From: Bacteroidaceae bacterium | GTDB lineage: Bacteria > Bacteroidota > Bacteroidia > Bacteroidales > Bacteroidaceae | Assembly (NCBI GenBank): GCA_017472905.1 | Contig: JAFUNW010000177.1 | Span: forward strand, 1-5,530 | Reading direction: 5' to 3' | DNA: 5,530 bases | In this document: piece after piece, positions 1 to 5,530 of the stretch | Layout: each line of letters starts with the position of its first letter | How positions within the stretch are numbered: the stretch's first letter is position 1 | The notes under the pieces: generated by a model | Database searches by the model: none | What the model was told of the DNA's origin: nothing | The model's input: only the letters and a program-made list of their open reading frames with translations | Made by a program: the position numbers and the translations under genes

Positions 1-3000
1 ATACTTGATGTCAACCTTAAAATCTATGCGGTTCAGCGATTTATCGAACGTGGCTTTGTCAATCTCGATACCGGCTTCAGCTTCCGTTTCTAATTCTTGG
101 AGAACAAAGTCTAGCATCGTTTCGTTTCCGGAAGCCGAAGTGAAATTATATGAGTAAGTTTCCTTGTTCAATGCAAAAGCTGATGCCATGAGCGGATTGC
201 GATTGACACGTGCATTGGGGAAAGCCAAGATATTTAAGGCTTCAGTATAGGCTGACATGTCGTAGACATCGTTGTAATGGATGCATATCGGAATGATTTG
301 TCCGGGGAATGATTGGGAAATGTGTTCGATTGCAACAATTCCGTCCGGACAATAAGTGCACCATGCACCTGTTCCTTCTTCTATAATGATGCGTTTCTCC
401 GGAGCAAAGGAAAGGTTCTTGATGACGAACTCTTCGATTTTGCTGTCTCCCTCCAACTCATATCCGATAGTGAAACGGTTTTCCTTTCCGACAATCAGCG
501 GTAATTTCTTGCTGAATGTAAAATCGTAGATAGAGCCATTCTTAAGACTGATGTTTTTATCCGTAATTGTGTCAGTAATGGTTTTGTCTTCGTTGCTGAA
601 GAATATTTTCACTTCGTTGTAGGTCTTCGTTTCGTCTGTGATTTTCAACATGCCGCTGATGGTTGTCTCGGTTTCATTGACAAGGGTCGTTTTGGATGTT
701 AATGCTAATTGGCAAGTGCCTTTGTAAGTGACTTTGATGTTGTCAATGAAAATAGAACTTTGGTCGCTGTTTTGGTTGACAAATGCGATGTAGATATATT
801 GGTCGGCGTAGTCGGCCAGCGAAATACTGAAATGTTGCCATTCGCCTTCTAATCCCTCTTCTGTTGCGCCGGGGGTAATCTGCTCGTTAAAGATGAGCGT
901 TCCGTTCTTTTCTATCTCTTCTATGGTTGTTCCGCTCAAGGCTGAATAGATTCCCTCATTGGCCCAGATGTATACTTTCAAGTAGTCTTCTTTGCTACTC
1001 AAATAGGATTGTGCATCAAATGTAAGGTGGCAAATGGAGCTGGGAATGTGTATTTGGTGAGTTACCATCCAATCGTTGGATGTTCCGGCCGGAGTGTACA
1101 TAGAGGTACTGGCGGCACAATAATCAGTTGCTTCGTTGCTTTCTCGAATACCAAAGTACCAAGGGGTATTGTCTGCATCGAAGTTCCACGCGGCAACGAT
1201 GCTTGAGGGGGTATTGTGGTCTCCCTCATAGCGCATGAAGTTGCTGTAAGCATTTGCTTCGTCAGAGAAGTCTTCGTAAAACAATAATGTATCAGCCGGA
1301 GGTTCCGGAGTGTATGCTCCTTTATAGTTGTATACAATTTCTTCATTGGCACAATTCCCCATAATGTCCATCACGGAACCTGCCGGTATTTTAACCGTAT
1401 AATTTACGTTGCGGAATAGATTGCGCTGTGGAATTGGGTAGGCTGCCAACATGTTGGAGGATATGGCTAACGTGAGGTCTGCTACCGGTGTTTCGATACC
1501 TTCTTGATACAGAACACCTTTGCTTGCATCATTTAAGGATAGCTGGGTGTCGAATTGCATCAAGATGGGAGAGTTATAACTCAAAGTTGCTACTTCCATT
1601 CCGTCTTCTAAATTAACGGATGTAACACTCACCGGTTTGTCCGCACGTCCAATGTATGAAACTTCTATATCTTTATTGTAAGAACTTGTTGTACCAAGGC
1701 GGAATGTACCGGCCGGTATTTTCACCGTGTATTGTGAGCCGGCTTTCATCGGAGTACGGCGGAAATTAACGTTGAATTCTTTGCAATTCGCACTTTCGTT
1801 GATAGGCTCAATACTGATAGAATTACGAAGCAATGTTCCATCTTCGTATAGTTCGGCCTTTGTTCCGTCAAGAACAGTCGGAGCCTTTTCGAAAGTAACA
1901 GTAATATTAAGGATACTAGAGAATGAAGAGCCTGCTTCCGGAGTTACGTATGAGTTTGCAAGCAAGTTGACAGAAGAGGCAGCTTCTTCTATGTCTTCCG
2001 GGAATGTGATGACATAGTTTCCTTCTTGTATTACTAATACTCCGACTGTTCGTCCATCGGAAGAGATGGTAACAGGTGTTCCTGTTGATTCAAATCCTGT
2101 ATATGGCGTGAAATTTATTCCATATCGTTCCTTTAAAATCAAACTTAAATCGTAATAATAATCGTTGATGCGGTAGCTGATGGCTCGCAAGGGATTCTTT
2201 ACCGGCGACATAATCGTCATGAATCCTTGATTCGAGATAATGTTTGCACATTTGCTATAATCGTTTTCGGTATCATAATATTCAAACGTTTTTGTTTTGA
2301 CATGATATCGAAAAGGAACATCTTGTTCGCTTGCAATTTCGGTTTCGCTAGCTTCTTTTACCAAATGTGCAGAGCCACTGACCCATTCTCCATTACAACT
2401 GAGGCTGGCCATGTCAATGTGGCTGCCGGTGTGGAGAAATTCGTTGAGGGCAATGATTTGATAGCTCTTTTCTGATACGTTGTATACGTAATAACCCAAT
2501 CCGGCGCCGGGATAGATGAAAGAGAGACATCCCAAAATAATATTTCCATCGGCAGAAATGGATATGATGCGGTTCATGATAGTAGGATTGTTGCGTGCAT
2601 CTGTCGTAGGCATGTTTTCTAGAGTAACGACTTCGCCGTCAATCCATAGTACGGGATGTTCGGAGTAGGTATCAAGATTGTCCGCATTTCCACACATGGT
2701 TCCGGCCATGTATTTACCATCCGGAGAAACCGAAGAGACATAGCCGGAAAGAGTCTCCAATCCGGTTGGCGTAGGAAGCAATCGCCATTTGATACTTTTG
2801 TCTTCCCCGATTATACAAAATGCCGGTTTACCATTGTATCGGCCTACTGCATATCTCCCATCGTCTGTTACATCCCGAGCGCTGCAATCCGGAGAAGAAA
2901 GTTTCTCTTCGTCTGTCAATAATGAAATGATTTCTCCGGTTTGTACATTGAACAAATAGGGGTAGTTGTCCAATGTAGAATTGTTTTCATCGGCTCCGTA

Positions 3001-3153
3001 TGCGACTCCCCATAGTCCGTTGTCTGAAATATTGGAAATGTAAGACGTCTCATTGAAGCTAAAATTCATAATAACCGGTTTGTTCTGTGCGGAGGAATTT
3101 AACGCCCAGAATCCTAAAAAATGAATAAATATCCAAAAAGTAAGCTTTTTCAT
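1..3153 (-). CDS. Large secreted modular protein: beta-propeller, Ig-like pair, choice-of-anchor J domain and Omp28-type thioredoxin-fold domain (C-terminus cut by window edge)
   Basis: The ATG at 3153-3151 opens a frame of 1051 codons with no stop before the left edge, so the gene is partial at its 3' end. Residues 1-22 form a signal peptide (MKK, hydrophobic core, probable cleavage at SSA|Q). No lipobox Cys is present, so it is not a lipoprotein. Residues about 25-388 carry seven S-x-D-G-like motifs spaced 47-58 residues apart, suggesting a propeller. Residues about 398-502 and 503-612 are two Ig-like (SbsA/Big_5-like) modules sharing YTVKIPAG at 475-482 and 585-592. After a Pro-rich linker, residues about 623-812 (LLFYEDF... 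to FIDNIKVTYKG) resemble choice-of-anchor J / cleaved-adhesin sandwiches. A short Ig-like stretch follows. From about 920 an Omp28-type domain begins, with GTGAWC932TYC935PDG and a later FPNARVNR (978-985) whose Pro is probably the thioredoxin cis-Pro. Surface or periplasmic redox or adhesion function is inferred. The domain calls come from pattern recognition, not a profile search. Confidence 0.9.
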   Translation of the reverse strand, partial: MKKLTFWIFIHFLGFWALNSSAQNKPVIMNFSFNETSYISNISDNGLWGVAYGADENNSTLDNYPYLFNVQTGEIISLLTDEEKLSSPDCSARDVTDDGRYAVGRYNGKPAFCIIGEDKSIKWRLLPTPTGLETLSGYVSSVSPDGKYMAGTMCGNADNLDTYSEHPVLWIDGEVVTLENMPTTDARNNPTIMNRIISISADGNIILGCLSFIYPGAGLGYYVYNVSEKSYQIIALNEFLHTGSHIDMASLSCNGEWVSGSAHLVKEASETEIASEQDVPFRYHVKTKTFEYYDTENDYSKCANIISNQGFMTIMSPVKNPLRAISYRINDYYYDLSLILKERYGINFTPYTGFESTGTPVTISSDGRTVGVLVIQEGNYVITFPEDIEEAASSVNLLANSYVTPEAGSSFSSILNITVTFEKAPTVLDGTKAELYEDGTLLRNSISIEPINESANCKEFNVNFRRTPMKAGSQYTVKIPAGTFRLGTTSSYNKDIEVSYIGRADKPVSVTSVNLEDGMEVATLSYNSPILMQFDTQLSLNDASKGVLYQEGIETPVADLTLAISSNMLAAYPIPQRNLFRNVNYTVKIPAGSVMDIMGNCANEEIVYNYKGAYTPEPPADTLLFYEDFSDEANAYSNFMRYEGDHNTPSSIVAAWNFDADNTPWYFGIRESNEATDYCAASTSMYTPAGTSNDWMVTHQIHIPSSICHLTFDAQSYLSSKEDYLKVYIWANEGIYSALSGTTIEEIEKNGTLIFNEQITPGATEEGLEGEWQHFSISLADYADQYIYIAFVNQNSDQSSIFIDNIKVTYKGTCQLALTSKTTLVNETETTISGMLKITDETKTYNEVKIFFSNEDKTITDTITDKNISLKNGSIYDFTFSKKLPLIVGKENRFTIGYELEGDSKIEEFVIKNLSFAPEKRIIIEEGTGAWCTYCPDGIVAIEHISQSFPGQIIPICIHYNDVYDMSAYTEALNILAFPNARVNRNPLMASAFALNKETYSYNFTSASGNETMLDFVLQELETEAEAGIEIDKATFDKSLNRIDFKVDIKY
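1318..1962 (-). repeat. Tandem pair of Ig-like modules of about 105-110 residues
   Basis: Residues about 398-502 and 503-612 of the large minus-strand protein look like two copies of one module. Each has a beta-rich start, a central strand region, the shared octapeptide YTVKIPAG (475-482 and 585-592, exactly 110 residues apart) and a closing Y-x-G (YIG at 500-502, YKG at 610-612). The DNA under the octapeptide is still similar in both copies. The pattern fits SbsA-like / Big_5 bacterial Ig domains, which often act as spacers in surface proteins. The family assignment is from memory of the motif. Confidence 0.65.
2041..3033 (-). repeat. Seven degenerate S-x-D-G protein repeats, probable seven-bladed beta-propeller
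   Basis: Within the large minus-strand protein a short motif of the form I-S-x-D-G-x-x-x-x-G recurs at residues 41-49 (ISDNG), 94-104 (DVTDDGRYAVG), 141-151 (SVSPDGKYMAG), 198-208 (SISADGNIILG), 250-260 (SLSCNGEWVSG), about 304-314 (degenerate, IISNQG) and 362-371 (TISSDGRTVG). The spacings are 53, 47, 57, 52, 54 and 58 residues, close to one blade each. The motif resembles the HAF-type extracellular repeat and TolB-like blades. The repeat is at the protein level only; the DNA copies have diverged. The propeller fold is inferred from count and spacing. Confidence 0.7.
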
Positions 3154-3188
3154 ATAATTCTTTTTACTTGTGAATGTTAAAACGTTCG

Positions 3189-3219
3189 CAAAAATAGGAG
3201 AACTGAATGAAATGAACAA
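3189..3219 (-). promoter_or_regulatory. Bacteroidetes-type promoter for the large minus-strand gene
   Basis: On the minus strand, TATTTTTG (plus-strand 3196-3189) matches the Bacteroides -7 consensus TAnnTTTG. TTG lies 20 bases upstream (plus-strand 3219-3217), which fits the -33 element and its usual 19-21 base spacing. The -7 box ends 35 bases before the ATG at 3153, giving a leader of roughly 30 nt. That leader is A-rich (AAAAAGAATTAT before the ATG) and has no Shine-Dalgarno site, as is usual in this phylum. Confidence 0.55.
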
Positions 3220-3270
3220 CGAATTGCGATATTTTAACTCAAAAGGGATTAATTATTCCATGTTTATGTT

Positions 3271-3278
3271 TAAATTTG
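3271..3278 (+). promoter_or_regulatory. Possible -7 promoter element for the thioredoxin / outer-membrane protein operon
   Basis: TAAATTTG matches TAnnTTTG exactly and lies 30 bases before the ATG at 3309, so transcription would start near 3284 with a leader of about 25 nt. No TTG is found at the expected -33 distance (about 3247-3250 reads GATT), so the promoter is either weak, activator-dependent or only half recognised. The leader is A-rich and lacks a Shine-Dalgarno site. Confidence 0.4.
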
Positions 3279-3308
3279 CAGCCGAAACGAAATTAAATGT
3301 AAAAATCA

Positions 3309-3797
3309 ATGAAGAAATTTCTTTGTTTGGCAGCTCTCTTGTTGTTAAATGCTGCTCTTTATGCTCAGTTACCTTCTGTTCAGTTGAAGAATCTTGAGGG
3401 AAAAACTATTAATACGGCAGAACTGAATAATGATGGTAAGCCTTTTATAATCAGTTTTTTTGCTACTTGGTGTAAACCTTGTAATCGTGAGTTGAAAGCT
3501 ATTCATGAGCAATATATTGATTGGCAAGAAGAGACCGGTGTAAAGGTTATTGCTGTGTCAATTGACCAAGCTCAGAATATAGCCAAGGTAAAACCGATGG
3601 TGGATGGAGCCGGTTGGGAATATGATGTGTTGTTGGACCCCAATAGTGATTTCAAACGTGCGATGGGAGTGAATATGATACCTCATGTTTTCGTAATTGA
3701 TGGAAATGGTAAAATAGCAGATAGTCGCAGTGGATATACTGAGGGAGCTGAAGAACATTTGATTGAAAAAGTTAGAGAATTGCTCTCAGAAAAGTAA
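3309..3797 (+). CDS. Exported TlpA-like thioredoxin-family protein
   Basis: This 162-residue protein is a single-domain thiol-disulfide oxidoreductase of the TlpA/ResA type. Residues 1-19 form a signal peptide (MKK, Leu/Ala-rich core, probable cleavage at LYA|Q). The Cys at position 6 is not in a lipobox, so a soluble periplasmic protein is expected. The active site is W54-C55-K56-P57-C58 after strand FIISFFAT. The cis-proline is P125 in VNMIPHVFVID, and a G-x-Y-T-E-G loop precedes the C-terminal helix. All catalytic landmarks are present, and the length is normal for one thioredoxin domain plus signal. WCxPC proteins of this type usually act as reductants of specific exported partners; the partner here is unknown. 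It is first in a same-strand run, 45 bp upstream of the outer-membrane protein gene, and divergent from a large protein that also has a thioredoxin-fold domain. The ATG at 3309 is chosen because it gives a full signal peptide. Confidence 0.95.
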   Translation: MKKFLCLAALLLLNAALYAQLPSVQLKNLEGKTINTAELNNDGKPFIISFFATWCKPCNRELKAIHEQYIDWQEETGVKVIAVSIDQAQNIAKVKPMVDGAGWEYDVLLDPNSDFKRAMGVNMIPHVFVIDGNGKIADSRSGYTEGAEEHLIEKVRELLSEK

Positions 3798-3842
3798 TTT
3801 CCTCAGTAGCTTTTACTGTAGGTTTATATAAAATATTAGAGA

Positions 3843-5501
3843 ATGTTTGTGCTTAAAAAAGGAGTAGCCGTTGTTGCAATGGCATTTGTTTCTGTCGGCA
3901 TATTTGCCCAAGAAAAGGTCACTTTGAATGGTTCTATTCAAAGTGATATTTTGCTTCCTCAAGAGGATGATAAAATTGGTACAGGCAAATATAAAGACGA
4001 TTTTCTTACGAATACATATGCTGATTTGCATCTCCGTAGTCGTTGGATAGATGCAGGAGCCCGTGTTGAGTATATGGATTATCCTCTCCCTGGATTTGAA
4101 TCTGATTTTCAAGGATGGGGTGTACCTCATTTGTATTTGAAAGCAAAGTTTGAACAGGGAATAGATCTTACTATCGGAGATTTTTATGACCAATTTGGTA
4201 GCGGGTTTATATTTAGAACCTATGAAGAGCGCAGCTTGGGTATTGATAATGCCTTGCGCGGTGCTCGTTTAAATGTAGCAGCCATTGATGGCTTGAATTT
4301 GAAAGTCTTGGGAGGTGTACAGCGTACCTATTGGGATTGGGATGATGAAACCAAAATTGGTGGCGTAGATGCAGAAGTGAATATCGACCGTTTTAGTAAA
4401 AAAATGCAGGACAAAGGCATTAATTGGATGGTAGGAGCTTCGTATGTGGTGAAGTATCAGGAGGATGAAGAAATTCCGGTGAATGCTGTTCAGCGATTAA
4501 ACTTACCCAAAGCCGTTAGTGCTTTTGATGTACGTTCGCGCTTTCAAAAAGGAAATTATAGCTTCTTGGCTGAGTATGCTTTGAAAAGTCAAGATCCGAC
4601 ATGGGATAATGGCTATATATATAAGAAAGGTAGTGCGTTGATGTTGTCCGCTTCTTATTCAAAACGTGGAATGAGTGCTTTGGTGCAGGCGAAGCGTAGC
4701 GAAAATATGATGTATCGTAGCAAACGGCGTTCGCAGAGTACAGCAAGTGCTTTCTTAAACAATATGCCGGCTTTTGCTTATCAACATACTTATGCTTTGG
4801 CTGCGCTTTATCCTTATGCTACTCAGGCAACCGATGGTGAATGGGCTTTTCAAGGTGAATTTGGCTATACATTCAAGCGTGGTTCTTTTTTGGGTGGTAA
4901 ATATGGCACAAATTTGAAATTGAATGTCAGCTATATCCGTTCTATTGAACATGATTGGAATGTGAATGGAGCTGTTGCCGGTACTGATGGATACAAGTCT
5001 TCATTCTTTAAGTTCGGAGAGCAGACATATTATCAGGATATTAATCTCCAGTTAGAAAAAAAGTTTTCTAAGGCATTCAAATTAAATTTGATGTACATGA
5101 ATCAGCGAAACAATGAATTTGTCATTCGCGGTGAAGGAGAAGAAGGAGAGATGATGCATAGCGATATTTTTGTGGCAGAAGGAAAATATCAGTTCAATAA
5201 AAAACTTACTTTGCGTGGCGAATTGCAATATCTGACTACAAAATATGATCAAGGTGATTGGGCTTATGGGTTATTGGAACTCTCTGTTTTACCCTCTTTG
5301 ATGTTTACGGTAAGTGATATGTGGAATGTCGGAGCTACAGATATACATTATTATATGGGTTCTGTGACGTATAACTATAAATCACATCGCTTAATGGTTG
5401 GATATGGTCGTACCCGTGCCGGATATAACTGTTCGGGTGGAGTTTGTCGGTATGTACCGGCCAGTAAAGGCGTGAATGTATCATACAATTATAGCTTTTA
5501 A
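3843..5501 (+). CDS. Probable outer-membrane beta-barrel protein, DUF6029-like
   Basis: The 552-residue product has a signal peptide (residues 1-22, LKKG followed by a hydrophobic core, probable cleavage at IFA|Q). The mature chain is rich in alternating, aromatic beta-strands such as ARVEYMDYPL, LYLKAKFEQG and LRGELQYLTTKY, and it ends in NVSYNYSF. A C-terminal aromatic residue is the usual signal for outer-membrane barrel insertion. The early segment LTIGDFYDQFGSGFIFRTYEER and the overall layout match what I recall of Bacteroidales DUF6029 proteins, whose function is not established. The only cysteines in the chain are C530 and C535 in NCSGGVC, 18 residues before the end, so a disulfide is likely. 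The gene follows the thioredoxin gene by 45 bp with no strong terminator and precedes another ORF by 12 bp, which suggests an operon. The ATG at 3843 gives a clean signal peptide. The barrel call is firmer than the family name. Confidence 0.88.
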   Translation: MFVLKKGVAVVAMAFVSVGIFAQEKVTLNGSIQSDILLPQEDDKIGTGKYKDDFLTNTYADLHLRSRWIDAGARVEYMDYPLPGFESDFQGWGVPHLYLKAKFEQGIDLTIGDFYDQFGSGFIFRTYEERSLGIDNALRGARLNVAAIDGLNLKVLGGVQRTYWDWDDETKIGGVDAEVNIDRFSKKMQDKGINWMVGASYVVKYQEDEEIPVNAVQRLNLPKAVSAFDVRSRFQKGNYSFLAEYALKSQDPTWDNGYIYKKGSALMLSASYSKRGMSALVQAKRSENMMYRSKRRSQSTASAFLNNMPAFAYQHTYALAALYPYATQATDGEWAFQGEFGYTFKRGSFLGGKYGTNLKLNVSYIRSIEHDWNVNGAVAGTDGYKSSFFKFGEQTYYQDINLQLEKKFSKAFKLNLMYMNQRNNEFVIRGEGEEGEMMHSDIFVAEGKYQFNKKLTLRGELQYLTTKYDQGDWAYGLLELSVLPSLMFTVSDMWNVGATDIHYYMGSVTYNYKSHRLMVGYGRTRAGYNCSGGVCRYVPASKGVNVSYNYSF

Positions 5502-5513
5502 AAGTTTGTGGAT

Positions 5514-5530
5514 ATGAAGAAGTCTATTTC
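5514..5530 (+). CDS. Start of a further operon gene (first five codons only)
   Basis: An ATG at 5514 begins MKKSI plus part of a sixth codon before the window ends. It lies 12 bases after the stop of the outer-membrane protein gene on the same strand, the expected spacing for an operon member. MKK followed by a start like this is common for exported Bacteroidetes proteins. In related genomes I recall an Omp28-type lipoprotein gene near such pairs, but nothing in these 17 bases identifies the product. Confidence 0.5.

Noticed and set aside
1062..1352. A 96-codon minus-strand open frame, and similar short plus-strand frames, within the large left gene.
   Set aside because: They are out-of-frame shadows of the 1051-codon frame, whose domain content and unbroken length make it the real gene.
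3297..3302. ATG-TAA start-stop pair four codons upstream of and in frame with the thioredoxin ATG.
   Set aside because: A single-codon ORF in an AT-rich leader is expected by chance, and no regulatory evidence supports it.
3804..3818. Small inverted repeat CAGTA-GCTTT-TACTG between the thioredoxin and outer-membrane protein genes, considered as a terminator.
   Set aside because: The stem is only 5 bp and AT-leaning, with no following T-run, so it is too weak to call and does not argue against an operon.
3819..3826. TAGGTTTA as an internal -7 promoter box for the outer-membrane protein gene.
   Set aside because: It has one mismatch to TAnnTTTG and no TTG at the right distance upstream.
3813..4193. 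A 126-codon minus-strand open frame opposite the start of the outer-membrane protein gene.
   Set aside because: It is antisense to a well-supported gene, shows no recognisable domain and has no promoter or leader of its own.

Overview
The window looks like chromosomal DNA from a member of the Bacteroidales, most likely a gut Bacteroides or close relative. The reasons are the AT-leaning composition, A-rich leaders without clear Shine-Dalgarno sites, a TTG / TAnnTTTG-type promoter, and a set of envelope proteins typical of this order (Omp28-type, TlpA-like thioredoxin, DUF6029-like outer-membrane protein). The genus is an inference from style only.

Left part (1-3153, minus strand): one very large reading frame starts at 3153 and stays open for 1051 codons to the left edge, so its C-terminus is missing. 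It encodes a secreted, modular protein: a signal peptide, a probable seven-bladed beta-propeller, two tandem Ig-like modules, a choice-of-anchor J / cleaved-adhesin-type beta-sandwich, another Ig-like stretch, and an Omp28-type thioredoxin-fold domain with a C-T-Y-C site. I read every in-frame triplet of this region and found no stop.

Middle (3154-3308): a 155-bp divergent intergenic region. It holds a good Bacteroidetes-type promoter for the leftward gene and a weaker -7 match for the rightward genes.

Right part (3309-5530, plus strand): a likely operon of at least three genes. The first encodes a small exported TlpA-like thioredoxin (WCKPC). After 45 bp comes a 552-residue probable outer-membrane beta-barrel protein, DUF6029-like. 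After 12 bp comes the first five codons of another gene, probably also exported.

Common theme: two exported thioredoxin-fold proteins are encoded on opposite sides of one divergent promoter region. They sit next to an outer-membrane protein whose only two cysteines form a CX4C pair near its C-terminus. This suggests envelope thiol/disulfide chemistry, but the functional link is inference. No RNA gene, mobile element, CRISPR array or strong terminator was seen.
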